Notes: generated from the letters alone by a model not told the origin. Shown: positions 15,797-24,696, counted from the stretch's first letter. The stretch is DNA of 27,229 nt from Alphaproteobacteria bacterium (GCA_027366195.1 DAHXKW010000060.1:1-27229); one strand, 5' to 3'. Numbers and translations: made by a program.

Positions 15797-18700
15797 ATGA
15801 CTGTAACCATCACATCATCTGACTTTCTAGTTATCCAACTACCCAATAACAATGGGCCAAATCAGAGATATGGACATACTGCTGCAACCATAGGTTCCAA
15901 TTTTTATATTTTTGGTGGTACTACTGATATTCCCGCCTATTTGAACGGTGAATTTTGGAAATACTCATTAAATCAAAATCCACAATGGACACAATTAACC
16001 GCGAATGGTTCTTCGAATAGGTATTATACAGCTTCTGCAACTATTAATAGTGATTTATTCATCATCGGTGGTTACGACTCCAGCCAAAGCAATTGGCTTA
16101 AAGATTTATGGAAATATAATTCAATTACTCAGACTTGGGTCCAGTTATCAGATTTTTATTTCGGTATTACAGGACATACTTGTGTAGCCTATAATCAAAG
16201 CATCTTTGTTTTCGGTGGACAAGACTCTAGTGGCAATGTACACAACAACGTATATCAATATGATGTTTTTTCAGACATATGGTCTTCAGACGCTACAGTC
16301 GGTGGCCCGCCACAAGCTAGGTATTATCATACTGCCAGTATTATTGGTCCCAATATGTTCATATTCGGTGGAACAAATCCGTATAACACTAACACTCCTT
16401 ACCTTAATAATCTTTGGCAATACAACGTTAGCACACAAACATGGCAACAACTTGCCAGCGGTCCTCCAGGTAGAATATACCATTCGTCTGTTGTTGTTGG
16501 ATTTGACCTAATCATTTTCGGAGGATTTGATGTCTACGAATTAGATGATTTTTGGAGATACGACCTGACTTCTAATACTTGGACACAACTTTTTATTGAT
16601 GGACCTTCGGCACGTGATAGTCAGGCAGCTGCAGCCATCGGAGCAAATATGTTAATATTCGGTGGCCAAAGTGCAGGAAACGCATATAGTGATTTTTGGG
16701 ATATTTATTTACAACCTGTTACTTTAACACTGGAGAAAATTCCTCCTCTTCCTGTTACAACAAGCAGTCTGTATACTTTGTTCTGGAATTTAGCTATCAC
16801 GAATTCTTTACCATTTCCCCCTGTATTCAATATCACATCTAATTTATTATCTTTGAACGCTATATCCAGCGATAATCCTGGCGTATTTTATGGTACTTCC
16901 CCCTCAAATACAGGTACTTTTCCCATTACGATTACGGCAACAATACCTTATTTCAACTTATCAGTCAGTGACACTATTAATCTCAACGTATTACCAGAAT
17001 TTAATTTCGAATTTTTCCAAGTCTCTCCCTCCCCCACAGCGCCAGGTCAAAATGTCATCATTAGCTGGAATGTTTCTGATACTGAAGTATCCTCCCATTA
17101 CCAAATCACAATTTTACGATCGGATGGGTCCACATTAATCAATTCAGACTTTATAACAGCATCAGGTAGTGTTAGTGATATCGCTCCGAATACGCCAGGA
17201 AGCTATCAATATACAGCCCACGCCTATAGCATCGCCTTTAACGACCATTCAGATAAAGCCACAACAACTCTTGAAGTAACGCAGGTATATCTGTCAGACA
17301 TTACAATTATCACCAATCCCATTTCTGCAGGAGAACCATACCAAATTTACTGGACAACTCTTATCATAAACAAACAACCTGATGAAACATCTTTCATCAC
17401 CGTTATAGCACCTAATGACGATTGGGGCGCCACAACCAATACCTTCACGGGACGATATACCCACTCAGATGTAGGCTCGACTACTTTTATCGCACCTACT
17501 ACACCAGGAGTCTATATTTTAACCTTCATGGCCTCAGATGAATATGGTTCTACCAATGATCAAACAATCCCCCTTGTCGTCAAGCTTTTAGTGGTTGATG
17601 CTGGCCCTGATCAAACAATTTATTATGGTTCCGATACAATCCTTGGGCTTGGCTTCCCAGGTTCTGACGTGTTTTATACATGGATCCCGTCCGACAGTTT
17701 AAGCAATCCCAATGCCCTTACAACAACCGCCAATCCTTTAGTGACAACAACCTATACCGTTACTGCATTTGATTCTGATGTACAGCGTGTAAAAAGTGAT
17801 TCCACCACAATCACAGTTGTTGCTCCTATCGGTTTTTCAGGTATTTCAATTACACCTAATCTAACCTGCGCTTTCAACCCACAACCGATTACGATCGCTT
17901 GGACAGTCACACCAGCTTTCCCAACACCTTATTACACCATTACCATTCGTCATTCCGACCAAGGACTTGTTTTTCAGTCTGACTATAGCAATGTTTTATA
18001 CGGATCTTTTACAACAACATCGCCTAACATACCTGGTAATACAACTTACTATTTAACAGCAACCCGAAATGATTATGGCGGATTATCAGGGTATGGATCA
18101 GATACACTTTATACGGTACAACCTCAGATCTCCGCCGCTATATTACCAGACCCAACGCCGAGCAATGATCCTTACATTATACAATGGACAGCCACAGCTT
18201 TAGGGGGACAACCCTCTGATACATTAACCGTCACCATCACAACACCAACTGGTAGCTTTAATTCTGACTGCCTAACGGGGCAAATGTATCAAAACATCTT
18301 TCAAGCCCCTGACTTTTCAAGTGACTTACCGATCATGATCACAGCAAACTACGACCCTTTAAGTTGCAGGATTTCAGATGTTTTAACCTTGCATACCAGA
18401 AAAGTAGCTGTTTCAGCCGGTTCTGATCAAACTATCAATTATGGTAGTAGCACAGCGCTTGGTGTTGGTTTGGATGAAACTGATATCACCTATACCTGGA
18501 GCCCTGCTTATGGCCTGAACACAACTAATCAGCTTAATGTCATTGCCTCGCCTTTATCCGATACAACCTATACGGTTATCGCGTATAGAGCTGATGTTAA
18601 CCGCTACGCTAGCGATACTGTCACCGTCCACGTCGTTATGCCTATACAGCTGTCAGATTTCAGCATAACACCTAACACAACATGCCCTGGCGCAAATATG

Positions 18701-19411
18701 GTTGTCACGTGGGGCGTTGTTGTAAATTCTTACGAATTATTAACCGACTACCACATAAAAATTGCCAGGGGAGGAACAAGTCTTTTAGATACGAATATGA
18801 CAACTCCTTCGGGACAAATTACAACCTCAGCACCATCCATTCCAGGGCAGTACCCTTATACTATCCAAGTCACGCGTAATAGTTATGGCTTTTTATCTGA
18901 TACACAAACCATCCCTGTAAATGTCACACGTGTCAGACTTTCCAATGTACTGGTTGCCGATAATCCAACACCTATAAACAGTCCTTATACCGTCACCTGG
19001 ACCGTTTTTATTGATAATCCCCAAGGGGATGAATCCGTCCACGTAACGGTCAACGCACCACCAGATGCTTTCTCTATTACGCCAGACTTTTTCAGAGCTT
19101 CCTACAAAAATGAAGAAACAGGTAATGTCCTCTTTTTATCACCAAATAGTATTGGTGATTTCCCCATCACACTGACAGCGACGGATTCCTATGGTTGTAC
19201 AAGTCAAGTCACGACAACAATAAGTACGACAACAAATAGTGCGCCCATCATTATAATACCAACAGCACCCACAACACCTTCAGTACCGTCTTCAACAATA
19301 ACTTCTTCACCACCCACCCCAATTCTTTTGCCACATGCTGTAATACTTACTTTCCTTTTTAGCTGTACAGGCGCTTTATTGATTTTGGTATTTTTAATAG
19401 TACCAAAATAG
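15797..19411 (+). CDS. Long kelch-propeller surface protein with Ig/PKD-like repeats and C-terminal membrane tail
   Basis: The 1204-aa paralogue of the preceding gene has the same N-terminus (MTVTITSSDFLVIQLPN), six kelch blades (about 10-305) and the same first two Ig-like modules. It then adds a duplicated block. Each block has a PKD-like module beginning with an AG.DQT.. motif (VDAGPDQTIYYGSDT near 595, VSAGSDQTINYGSST near 870) and a YTW.P strand (YTWIPSDSL, YTWSPAYGL), followed by Ig-like modules. The tail has a Pro/Thr linker, ILLPHAVIL and a hydrophobic stretch ending PK. No signal peptide is visible. 33 of about 71 Asp follow Ser, including the first position after AG in the second PKD copy (AGSDQT where relatives have AGPDQT). 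It probably arose by tandem duplication followed by domain gain or loss. An adhesin or host-binding role is inferred. Confidence 0.85.
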   Translation: MTVTITSSDFLVIQLPNNNGPNQRYGHTAATIGSNFYIFGGTTDIPAYLNGEFWKYSLNQNPQWTQLTANGSSNRYYTASATINSDLFIIGGYDSSQSNWLKDLWKYNSITQTWVQLSDFYFGITGHTCVAYNQSIFVFGGQDSSGNVHNNVYQYDVFSDIWSSDATVGGPPQARYYHTASIIGPNMFIFGGTNPYNTNTPYLNNLWQYNVSTQTWQQLASGPPGRIYHSSVVVGFDLIIFGGFDVYELDDFWRYDLTSNTWTQLFIDGPSARDSQAAAAIGANMLIFGGQSAGNAYSDFWDIYLQPVTLTLEKIPPLPVTTSSLYTLFWNLAITNSLPFPPVFNITSNLLSLNAISSDNPGVFYGTSPSNTGTFPITITATIPYFNLSVSDTINLNVLPEFNFEFFQVSPSPTAPGQNVIISWNVSDTEVSSHYQITILRSDGSTLINSDFITASGSVSDIAPNTPGSYQYTAHAYSIAFNDHSDKATTTLEVTQVYLSDITIITNPISAGEPYQIYWTTLIINKQPDETSFITVIAPNDDWGATTNTFTGRYTHSDVGSTTFIAPTTPGVYILTFMASDEYGSTNDQTIPLVVKLLVVDAGPDQTIYYGSDTILGLGFPGSDVFYTWIPSDSLSNPNALTTTANPLVTTTYTVTAFDSDVQRVKSDSTTITVVAPIGFSGISITPNLTCAFNPQPITIAWTVTPAFPTPYYTITIRHSDQGLVFQSDYSNVLYGSFTTTSPNIPGNTTYYLTATRNDYGGLSGYGSDTLYTVQPQISAAILPDPTPSNDPYIIQWTATALGGQPSDTLTVTITTPTGSFNSDCLTGQMYQNIFQAPDFSSDLPIMITANYDPLSCRISDVLTLHTRKVAVSAGSDQTINYGSSTALGVGLDETDITYTWSPAYGLNTTNQLNVIASPLSDTTYTVIAYRADVNRYASDTVTVHVVMPIQLSDFSITPNTTCPGANMVVTWGVVVNSYELLTDYHIKIARGGTSLLDTNMTTPSGQITTSAPSIPGQYPYTIQVTRNSYGFLSDTQTIPVNVTRVRLSNVLVADNPTPINSPYTVTWTVFIDNPQGDESVHVTVNAPPDAFSITPDFFRASYKNEETGNVLFLSPNSIGDFPITLTATDSYGCTSQVTTTISTTTNSAPIIIIPTAPTTPSVPSSTITSSPPTPILLPHAVILTFLFSCTGALLILVFLIVPK

Positions 19412-19445
19412 AAACAGGGTTAAATTTTCAGAAACCAATAAGCGC

Positions 19446-19497
19446 TTACTTCCCCCACCTTAGCATATGTCGTTTTCATCGTCGGTAAGAAACTGTC
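19446..19497 (-). pseudogene. Scrap of a second portal gene (3' end)
   Basis: TTACTTCCCCCACCTTAGCA and the following bases parallel TTACTTCCCCCAACCAAGCA at the end of the intact portal gene (19912 onward). On the minus strand both encode FLTDDE, then (with one base lost here) R-H-M-L-x-W-G-K and a stop. Only about 50 bp survive. The scrap and the true 3' end flank the antitoxin locus. Confidence 0.7.
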
Positions 19498-19580
19498 AAG
19501 GCGAGTATAGTGTATAGAAACTTTTTCTTCACCTTTTCCTTTGCTAAACTAGCTTATGGGAAAATTGACCACTTCAAACT

Positions 19581-19817
19581 ATGGAAACATATTCAGCCAG
19601 TGATACCAGCGTTACCCTATCACAATTGGTCAATCGCATTGCATTGGATCATAAACCTATATGCATAAAAGGTAACGGAAATAACGCCATTTTGCTTACA
19701 GAAGAAGATTACTCTGCTATCCAAGAAACAATATATCTGATGTCTATCCCGGGAATGCATGAATCAATACTAGAAGGAAGAAGTGAGAAAAACTGTTCAA
19801 CCGAACTCCCTTGGTAA
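19581..19817 (+). CDS. YefM/Phd-family antitoxin
   Basis: The 78-aa protein matches the YefM pattern along its length: METYSASDTSVTLSQLVNRI (DNA-binding N-terminal half), PICIKGNGNNAILLTEEDYS, then AIQETIYLMSIPGM and a toxin-neutralising tail ending ELPW. YefM proteins bind and block YoeB endoribonucleases and repress their operon. Here the start codon of a toxin overlaps the stop (TAATG at 19815-19819) as in intact operons, but the toxin is mostly deleted. This antitoxin is therefore orphaned; it may survive by neutralising another YoeB or as a repressor. Confidence 0.85.
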   Translation: METYSASDTSVTLSQLVNRIALDHKPICIKGNGNNAILLTEEDYSAIQETIYLMSIPGMHESILEGRSEKNCSTELPW

Positions 19818-19907
19818 TGTTTCAGCTTAAAACATCGTCTTGTCTACGAAGTTTTTAGAGATGAAAAGATAGTTAAAATACTGCGCATGTGGACTCATTA
19901 TGAGTAA
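19817..19907 (+). pseudogene. YoeB-type toxin remnant with internal deletion
   Basis: ATG 19817 overlaps the antitoxin stop, but its frame ends after 13 codons. From 19833 another frame reads HRLVYEVFRDEKIVKILRMW followed by THYE and a stop at 19905-19907. That is the typical C-terminus of YoeB/Txe toxins (HRLVY...MWTHYE). The central part, including most of the RNase fold, is gone, so no active toxin is made. Confidence 0.8.
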
Positions 19908-19911
19908 AAAC

Positions 19912-21015
19912 TTACTTCCCCCAACCAAGCATATGGCGTTTTTCATCATCAGTTAGGAATGTACAGTCATTAAGTTGCGTCCAAATTTCTTGGCGACGTG
20001 GCGATAAGGCTAAGATTGCATCTATATCAAAGCCAAGATGTACATCAGGGTACACCTTTTGAAACCAAAAATTCATGTGCTCCACGAAAAAACGGAGCAA
20101 TGGGATAACTGTATCTTCCCAAAACTGAAGGCGCGCTTCTTTATAATTGTTGAAACTAGCATCTTCTGTTAGCCCTACCAAAATAGGTGATACACCAAAA
20201 GCCGTTGCGATCTCCTGCACAGCCGTTTGTTTACCGGCCAAAAAATCCATGTTCTTAGGTGATAAACCTAGTTCTTGCCATTTAAACATACCTTCTAACA
20301 ATAAAATACGTCCTGCGTTGTCAGGACTACTATAGAGTTGATCAATATCTTGCCGGAGCTGCGTTTTATCCATTTCACTTAAATTATCATCTACAATTAA
20401 TGCGCCAGAAGGTCTACCGCCATTCTTCAGTAAAGCCATATTGTGTGCACCCACGGCATTATGTTGTTCGACAGCTTGGCGGCAAGAAGACAAAGGGCTT
20501 AGCCCAATCCACGGATGATCTGGGTTAAATGTTCTTAAATGTAAAACACATTCTTTATCGTTTTCCAGTGTTGATTGATAGGTTTTCTTTTTATCTGGAT
20601 TACCATAACTATATGACTTGGGATACCCATTATCATCAAAATCAATGGTTACCAATTCGGGTCCCAGCGCCATTAAACGCGCAGAAGATCCAGTAAGGTG
20701 CGTATAAAGGTATGCATTGCCCCACAGCAAAAAATGATGAACCAGGGTATTCATGAACATTTGATAATTCATGTGAGGGTTAGGCGATTTCAAAAGACAA
20801 GCTAAAGGATGGTCGCTGATTTCTTTATCATCTTGATAGACCAGCAAAGGAATGCTGCACAAGCTTTTGGCAATTAAAGAAATACAACGATACACAATTA
20901 CATTATTTACAAATTCAGGATGATGAGAATGGTGTTTTCCTATAGCATGGGATTGCGGACTCATCGCTGTCATATGATGAGGCTGTGTTAAAAACCGTCT
21001 AAATATATTTTTCAT
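19912..21015 (-). CDS. HK97-type / GTA-like portal protein
   Basis: The 367-aa protein has the HK97-family portal layout: NNVIVYRCISLIAKSLCSIP near the N-terminus, FLLWGNAYLY, the stem region around NHMAL-like HNMALLKNGGRPSGAL, then QEIATAFGVSPILVGLTEDA and the C-terminal YKEARLQFWEDTVIPLLRFF. Portals form the ring through which the terminase pumps DNA. Similarity is closest to gene transfer agent portals (g3 type), judged from memory. Its length is close to the usual 380-400 aa. It is on the same strand as the terminase but about 7 kb upstream of it in reading direction. In GTAs the terminase comes first and the portal follows at once. No strong ribosome site precedes ATG 21015. The fold looks intact, but the context suggests a dispersed remnant. 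Confidence 0.85.
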   Translation of the reverse strand: MKNIFRRFLTQPHHMTAMSPQSHAIGKHHSHHPEFVNNVIVYRCISLIAKSLCSIPLLVYQDDKEISDHPLACLLKSPNPHMNYQMFMNTLVHHFLLWGNAYLYTHLTGSSARLMALGPELVTIDFDDNGYPKSYSYGNPDKKKTYQSTLENDKECVLHLRTFNPDHPWIGLSPLSSCRQAVEQHNAVGAHNMALLKNGGRPSGALIVDDNLSEMDKTQLRQDIDQLYSSPDNAGRILLLEGMFKWQELGLSPKNMDFLAGKQTAVQEIATAFGVSPILVGLTEDASFNNYKEARLQFWEDTVIPLLRFFVEHMNFWFQKVYPDVHLGFDIDAILALSPRRQEIWTQLNDCTFLTDDEKRHMLGWGK

Positions 21016-21138
21016 GTAAACAGGCTATTAGTTTTTATTTATCGTATCGGCTTATTTCTTAAATGCTCGTTATTTCCCATTACCTGGGCTATCTCCGTGT
21101 AAAAACTCAAAAATACTGACAGCACCCCACCACTTAAA

Positions 21139-24100
21139 TCAAAATGTTCTAATAAATAAAAATATCAAATAAACAAATACAATTTCATAAAAAATTAGAA
21201 ATGTACCAATAAAAAAATTGAAAGTGCTAGATGAATTGACAGGCGCAGGGAGGGGGATAGGAGTAGGAGTAGGAGTAGGATTAGAAGGCGGAACCGGCTG
21301 ACAATTTTTTACTGGAATTTGAAAACTCACCTGATCAGAACATGTAATCAAATCTGATAAATATGCTGTTAACGTGTAATCGGACGTTTGTACTACAGAA
21401 AATGCGGGAGTGTTCAAAGAAATAAGAGTACTTACTGCGTTGATACCCACAATATCAGAAATCCCAGCCCTACTAAGCCTATACACAATTTGATTCTGAT
21501 TCGCAGGTAGATTCGTTCCTATCACCTCAAAATCAACAACCACCGGGTCGCTTATACAAACAGTTATTGGATAAGTGGATATAGAAATTTCGGGCGTAGT
21601 GTTATTCGGGACAATATCAGATGAACCGCTGCAATCAGACAGCACATCAGACAATGTATAGAAATATAATTGAGGTCCATCAGAAATCGGAAAACAATAC
21701 TGCTGACCTGTCGAACGATTTGTAAAAGTCACAATTCGGCTATTATGTGTATTGTGATAGATTAAAAAATTTTCAGGACTACCTTGTGTGGCACCAAAAG
21801 CAACAGCCATTTCTATATTGGCAAACAAATCTACTTGAACAAGCCCCAAATGAGCAAGTGCGTGCACCCAATAATAAGTGTGGGCCTTACTTTCACCTGC
21901 TTCACCAAGGGGATTATCACTAAAAGCGGGAGATACAGCCGGACAAAGGAAAGGTGGCGTTGGGCTAATCGGATAATCAGAATTATAGTTTGCAGGAATC
22001 ACCAACTCTGTTTGGTACAATCCCATACTTGCTAGATCAGTAACCGCTTTCTGCGGATTGTATAAAGCACGTACTTCAGCAAATATGTCGGCATAATCCC
22101 ATATCTTATAATTTCCAGAAAAATTAACTGTACCGCTGTCAGCAACAATACCTTGATTTAAAAAATTCTGTGTCGCCGGTACTAAGTCTGAATCAATGGC
22201 AGCCAATTTTTCTTGCATAAGCCCCAAATAGACTGACGCATGCGTAATTGGTAAATATTGAATACCGTAAATAAATACAGGCTGAGCACCAAAAAATGTT
22301 GAAAAATCACCCGCAGCACTATACAAATCACATATAATCTGGCGGTTGTAATTGTATCGACTAAACGTGTTATTACTTGTATCTTCGAAGAAAAGATTTT
22401 TAGGGAAATTGGTTTGATGAATATCGAACCAATATTCTTGCAGGGTAATTTTTTGGCTTGTATATAGAAAAATACCGAGATCTTTTATCGCCTGATCACC
22501 AGTCAAATATCCCCAAAGCAGCACACCAGCTGCAAAATTCATCGCCTCTGGCGTAGACTCTTGATTGCCACCACCAAATCCCCAACCATTGGCATAAAAA
22601 TGTCCATTGAAAGCATTGAAAAAACGCAAAAAGGGAAACATGGTGTCGCTACGATCCCAGTTGGCGCAATCCTTAATCATCATGTCTACAATCTGCTTGT
22701 GACTAAGAACCCAAGCCTGATCTGACGTGCTGCCATACAGCAAAATATAACACATTGCTTGTATGAAATATCCGTAATGGAAATGGTGGTCGTTCAGCTC
22801 AATTCCCGCATCGAAATCAGCGGGATAGCCAATCAGTGTATCCCACGTTTCGTCATAATAGAAATACCGAACATTCGTATTATCAGAAGACTCCAGGTCC
22901 TGGATATAATCATTATATTCACCAGGTGGTATCGGTGGCGCCACATCGCTTAGCTCATTGGAAGGTGTGAACCACTGTGTAAGCACCGCACGCATATATC
23001 CAAGAACCTGAGCCTGCAAGTCTGATTGCCCCGTTATCGCCATTGCCGGCATCATTTGCGCAAAACGCCCAAGCACCTTACCTGTCGCATAGGTCGCCTG
23101 CGCGGCATTAATGGCAGCAGGTGGATTTTCTATAGCGGGATTAGCATTAACAAATGAGTCACTGATCAGTCCAAGATAGGAATTCAACTGCGCCATATCG
23201 GACGGTGTGAAAACATCGGGGAAAAATGGCACAAAACCTGTGTAATCATAGACTGTTTCAAAAGCTAGCCCCGCCATTATTTGCAAAGACCCACGGGCAC
23301 TTGTATAAACATAATCACTACCAAGTAATCCGTCACTGCTTTTGAGATATTTATACTGATGGGGTTTCAGTGCAATCAGCGTATCACTAATATAATCCGA
23401 AACCGTAACACCGGGTCCGGTATACTTCAAAGACGTTGTTACGTTATAGGTCGTATAAACCTGCGCATCACTTTGGTCATAAAACCAACTTATCGTTGTA
23501 TCAACAGGGAATGCAAAGGCTGACTGTTCGAATTGCTGAATCGCCTGAAATAAAGGATAATCTGACGATTCTGGATTTGTAAAATCATATAACGCTTTAT
23601 AAAAAGAAGCGTCTGAAGTGCTGGGGGGAAAAGTTACCGCATCAGACAATACGCCATTAATAATCCCTCCATATTGTCCGAAAAAGAAGTCAATAAGATT
23701 TGCCGTATTAGAAGCAGCATTACTACCTAAAATATAATAAGGGATCTCAAATAACGTCAGACCATCTGATTGTTGATTGTTGCTAAAACCGACTTCTGGC
23801 CTGGCATAGATAAGATTTCCGATTAATTGATAGGGCAATATGGCGACAGAAAAAAACTGAGGATCTGGACTGTCTGAAAAAGAGAGTGAGAGAGTGTTTC
23901 CTAATAGACGATTTTCAACGTCTGTGAACGTATAAGTAAAATAAGAGCCGGGAGGACCGAAAACAGCATAAGTTTGGTTGTCGTTGGGTAATGTAAATAC
24001 AGCAACACTTTGATTTTGATACCACAACTTTGAATTCTGCACGATCTGTATATTGACGTAATGGTTAAACCCTTGTTGTTCACAGTAAATATACGGACTG

Positions 24101-24696
24101 CCCTGCGCCAATGTCATGCGTAGATAGTTGCCATCACCAATGGGGTCTGAAGCATTACCTAGAATCGCGGTAACATGCCAATCACCATAGGATTCAACCA
24201 AAGACTGGGAGGACTCTAATCCAGGAACAGTAATACGAATATCTGGACTACCAAAGGGAAATGGTACCGTAAACCCTTCCCATAAACCTAAGGGGTCTGA
24301 TCCATGTAAAGTCATATTTTCCCCAGGAGAACCCGGCGTATACAGTGTTGTTTCATTGAGACCTAATACGTAGGGGACTAATGCACCCGCAGAAACCGTT
24401 AGATCGGTATAGGAAGTTGAAAAGCCATCTGAATTCAATAAAATCTGTAGTGGATCAAAAATCATCAAACCCGAATGGTTGACAGATATGTTCGTATTAG
24501 TTGTTTCAAAAGGCCATAGAATTGATGCCCATATTTGATGGGTCTTAATCGGTTGGGTGAATCCAGGCGCAACTTTAGGATCAACTTCTACGTATCCAAC
24601 CACAACCCCATCAGAATTAATCTGTTGACTTGGCCCCAACCGAAATGCCGGTTTGACGGTAGAATAATCAGACAATTTATTAAAATATACTTGCAT
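21139..24696 (-). CDS. GH81 endo-beta-1,3-glucanase with Ig-like domain and C-terminal membrane tail
   Basis: The 1185-aa protein has GH81 hallmarks: PIKTHQIWASILWPFE near 50 (substrate-cleft beta-domain start), YDETWDTLIGYPADFDAG then LNDHHFHYGYF at 634-644 (catalytic acid region), and GGGNQESTPEAMN at 708-720 (catalytic Glu pair region). GH81 enzymes cut beta-1,3-glucans such as callose, laminarin and fungal or protist walls. After the catalytic part come an Ig-like module (about 1030-1135), a (Pro-Thr)n linker encoded by GGAGTA repeats, and a hydrophobic tail ending IRTF. No N-terminal signal peptide is seen: MQVYFNKLSD runs directly into the domain. 34 of about 72 Asp follow Ser. No ribosome site precedes the ATG, but TATAAT sits 4 nt before it, so a leaderless transcript is possible. 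Cell-surface attack on a host or food wall is inferred. Confidence 0.88.
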   Translation of the reverse strand: MQVYFNKLSDYSTVKPAFRLGPSQQINSDGVVVGYVEVDPKVAPGFTQPIKTHQIWASILWPFETTNTNISVNHSGLMIFDPLQILLNSDGFSTSYTDLTVSAGALVPYVLGLNETTLYTPGSPGENMTLHGSDPLGLWEGFTVPFPFGSPDIRITVPGLESSQSLVESYGDWHVTAILGNASDPIGDGNYLRMTLAQGSPYIYCEQQGFNHYVNIQIVQNSKLWYQNQSVAVFTLPNDNQTYAVFGPPGSYFTYTFTDVENRLLGNTLSLSFSDSPDPQFFSVAILPYQLIGNLIYARPEVGFSNNQQSDGLTLFEIPYYILGSNAASNTANLIDFFFGQYGGIINGVLSDAVTFPPSTSDASFYKALYDFTNPESSDYPLFQAIQQFEQSAFAFPVDTTISWFYDQSDAQVYTTYNVTTSLKYTGPGVTVSDYISDTLIALKPHQYKYLKSSDGLLGSDYVYTSARGSLQIMAGLAFETVYDYTGFVPFFPDVFTPSDMAQLNSYLGLISDSFVNANPAIENPPAAINAAQATYATGKVLGRFAQMMPAMAITGQSDLQAQVLGYMRAVLTQWFTPSNELSDVAPPIPPGEYNDYIQDLESSDNTNVRYFYYDETWDTLIGYPADFDAGIELNDHHFHYGYFIQAMCYILLYGSTSDQAWVLSHKQIVDMMIKDCANWDRSDTMFPFLRFFNAFNGHFYANGWGFGGGNQESTPEAMNFAAGVLLWGYLTGDQAIKDLGIFLYTSQKITLQEYWFDIHQTNFPKNLFFEDTSNNTFSRYNYNRQIICDLYSAAGDFSTFFGAQPVFIYGIQYLPITHASVYLGLMQEKLAAIDSDLVPATQNFLNQGIVADSGTVNFSGNYKIWDYADIFAEVRALYNPQKAVTDLASMGLYQTELVIPANYNSDYPISPTPPFLCPAVSPAFSDNPLGEAGESKAHTYYWVHALAHLGLVQVDLFANIEMAVAFGATQGSPENFLIYHNTHNSRIVTFTNRSTGQQYCFPISDGPQLYFYTLSDVLSDCSGSSDIVPNNTTPEISISTYPITVCISDPVVVDFEVIGTNLPANQNQIVYRLSRAGISDIVGINAVSTLISLNTPAFSVVQTSDYTLTAYLSDLITCSDQVSFQIPVKNCQPVPPSNPTPTPTPIPLPAPVNSSSTFNFFIGTFLIFYEIVFVYLIFLFIRTF

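Noticed and set aside
13994..19411. Staphylococcal Sdr-like SD repeat proteins
   Set aside because: The SD pairs are scattered single dipeptides inside folded domains, not long SDSDSD tracts, and there is no LPXTG anchor.
21250..21285. GGAGTA tandem repeat as a phase-variation tract
   Set aside because: The unit is 6 bp, so copy changes keep the frame and only alter the Pro-Thr linker length; there is no on/off switching.
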